DNA from: Malurus cyaneus samueli
Taxonomy: Eukaryota; Chordata; Aves; Passeriformes; Maluridae
Assembly (NCBI GenBank): GCA_009741485.1
Contig: CM019216.1
Location: 53,486,918 to 53,550,917, forward strand
DNA length: 64,000 bases
Reading direction: 5' to 3'
Shown: positions 62,439 to 64,000 of the stretch, piece by piece
Layout: each line of letters starts with the position of its first letter
How positions within the stretch are numbered: the stretch's first letter is position 1
The notes under the pieces: model-generated
Databases searched by the model: none
The model's input: only the letters and a program-made list of their open reading frames with translations
Told to the model about the DNA's origin: nothing
Position numbers and translations under genes: made by a program

Positions 62439-64000
62439 TAAGATATTACTGTAAAGTTGTTGGAAAGACTCATCTGTTTAAGCTGTAGGACCACCTTCAT
62501 TTACTATTTGTGATTCTTTTTTCCTAAGGAACATTCTTCACCCTCTTCAGAAACAAAACTTCCTTGTGGATTGCAAACTTCTGCAGGGTAGCAGTCTTGT
62601 AGTGTACAAATGAATTTGGCGTTCTGTTGACATGTTTCTTTCATGTGCACGACAGCCCTGCATGTTAAACACAGCCAGATGCTGAGCAGCTGCACTGACC
62701 TGGGCTCCTGGACCTGGTGCCCTCTTAAGCAGCATGGCTCACTGTGTACTTAGGCACTTCAATCCCATATGCCTGTTGCTAGGACTGCTGGTGTTATTCC
62801 CATGGGTTTTTTTTCTGCACTAAACTGAGCTGCTTTTTATTTCTCAGGGAGTTGTGGGAACTTATCTATTCTTGGGGCATGTTTTGAGGAGGAAGGGAAG
62901 AAGATACTGTGGGAAAACATCAAATAACTGAATTTGCTTTAGGGCTGAAATCAAAGGGCTATAATCATCAAAAGGTGGAAGAGAACCAGCCCACAAGAAA
63001 GCATCAGGGAGGGTTTTGCCTGTAGCCCCGAACAGGCCAAGGTGGCTGGGAGTGGAGCACTGAACACAAGGTGGACTGACTATTTATGTCAGTGGGAGCT
63101 TGTTTGGAGAAATGAGTAAAGGCCAAAGCTGACTTGCTATAAAACAAAATGTTACAAGAAGGCCAGAGTGGTTTCCTACGAATAAAGACGTTAGATGAGA
63201 CTGGTACCATTGCCTGGGCTTATTGGGGAACATGAAGATGCTTTGATGTAAAACTTTGGCCCAGTACTCAAAACAACTCACCTAAGCCAGACTCAATCTA
63301 TAGATAGCATGAGCCACCAAGCTGCTCTTATCAAGAGATGGGTAATCTCTAACTGCAGCTTGTTTCTATGTATGTTTGGAATCTTGTAGGTTGGAAGCTC
63401 AACCAGCTATTCCTTCTCCTTTGGTTCTAGCTGAAGTATTTCAGGGCTTTACATGAATATTCCTGATTTGAGTGCATACACAGATTCTTAATTATAAAAA
63501 GTAGTTATTATTTCTTTCTATGTTCTTTTTGTCAAGAACAACAACATGAAATAACTTAAAAATTAACCTGCATTTCTTAGTGTATTTTCATAAGTAGTTA
63601 TCCAGATCTACATCAGAAACCACAGTAGGAAATGAGTTCTGGTCTGTGTAGAAACAAAGTGAAACTGATGTCCTAATTTTTATAATTAAGTACATAATTG
63701 TTTAGTCCCTTTGGACTTGGAAATGGTGGTGTAAATTTGTGTACTTTGGTTTTGAATGTTTTTGTTTTATGAAGTATCTTATGAATTGGCTTGTCTTCAT
63801 TCAGTGGTAGATGCCAAAGGCATTATATGAAGCATCTTCAGCATTTTAAAAGTGGAATAAATATAGAAGTACTCTTGGCACAGCTATCTCCTACTTGCAG
63901 CTGAAGGTAATGGGCATTTTAAACAAAGGAATGTTGGGTATGTTGGTTTTCAGTGACTGGCAATGGGTTCTGCTACCTTCTTTTAACTCTCTATTCCATA

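Larger units (their letters stand above)
46771..64000 (+). other. PPP1R14C: PPP1R14C intron 1 (5' part)
   Basis: From the donor at 46,771 to the window end I found no exon encoding the expected acidic EEEMPEVEID-type continuation, so intron 1 probably extends past the window. The human intron 1 is also long. The first 700 bases are CpG island; the rest is AT-rich, with CR1 copies, a hairpin and duplicated segments listed separately. Open frames of up to about 110 codons inside are not recognised as host proteins. Confidence 0.7.

Noticed and set aside
1..64000. CRISPR arrays, operons, tRNA or rRNA genes, prophage or other bacterial systems
   Set aside because: The window is vertebrate nuclear DNA. 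No regularly spaced repeats, bacterial gene arrays or recognisable structural RNA genes were seen.

Overview
The window looks like bird nuclear DNA. Most of it is AT-rich and non-coding. It contains several CR1 retrotransposon copies, some ending in the ATTCTATG-type 3' terminus typical of avian CR1. Two sharply bounded CpG islands, one at the left edge and one near 46-47.5 kb, each hold the first exon of a vertebrate gene. I cannot name the species.

Layout. (1) About 1-850: a CpG island with the first coding exon of LRP11 on the minus strand. The gene runs leftward out of the window. (2) About 900-46,070: 45 kb between genes. I found no credible protein-coding exon here. It holds CR1/L3-type LINE fragments (8.3, 18.7-19.85, 24.7 and 27.75 kb), an AT-rich microsatellite about 320 bp long, poly-T and TG tracts, and some CpG-retaining, non-repetitive blocks that may be regulatory. 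(3) About 46,075-47,480: a second CpG island with the first exon of PPP1R14C (KEPI, a protein phosphatase 1 inhibitor) on the plus strand. (4) 46,771-64,000: the start of PPP1R14C intron 1, with a strong hairpin, a short CR1 tail, a longer antisense CR1 carrying the decayed end of its ORF2, and a pair of near-identical 85-bp direct repeats.

LRP11 and PPP1R14C are transcribed away from each other, in the same order and orientation as on human 6q25.1. In mammals the ULBP/RAET1 NKG2D-ligand genes lie between them; I see nothing of that kind here.

The most striking anomaly is that the reading frame breaks in both GC-rich first exons. The LRP11 exon keeps family-specific peptide segments that fall in changing frames, about seven switches in 500 bases. 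PPP1R14C has one switch. Small base losses in the assembly explain this better than two dead genes. I did not find a new biological system; the findings are leads of modest weight.
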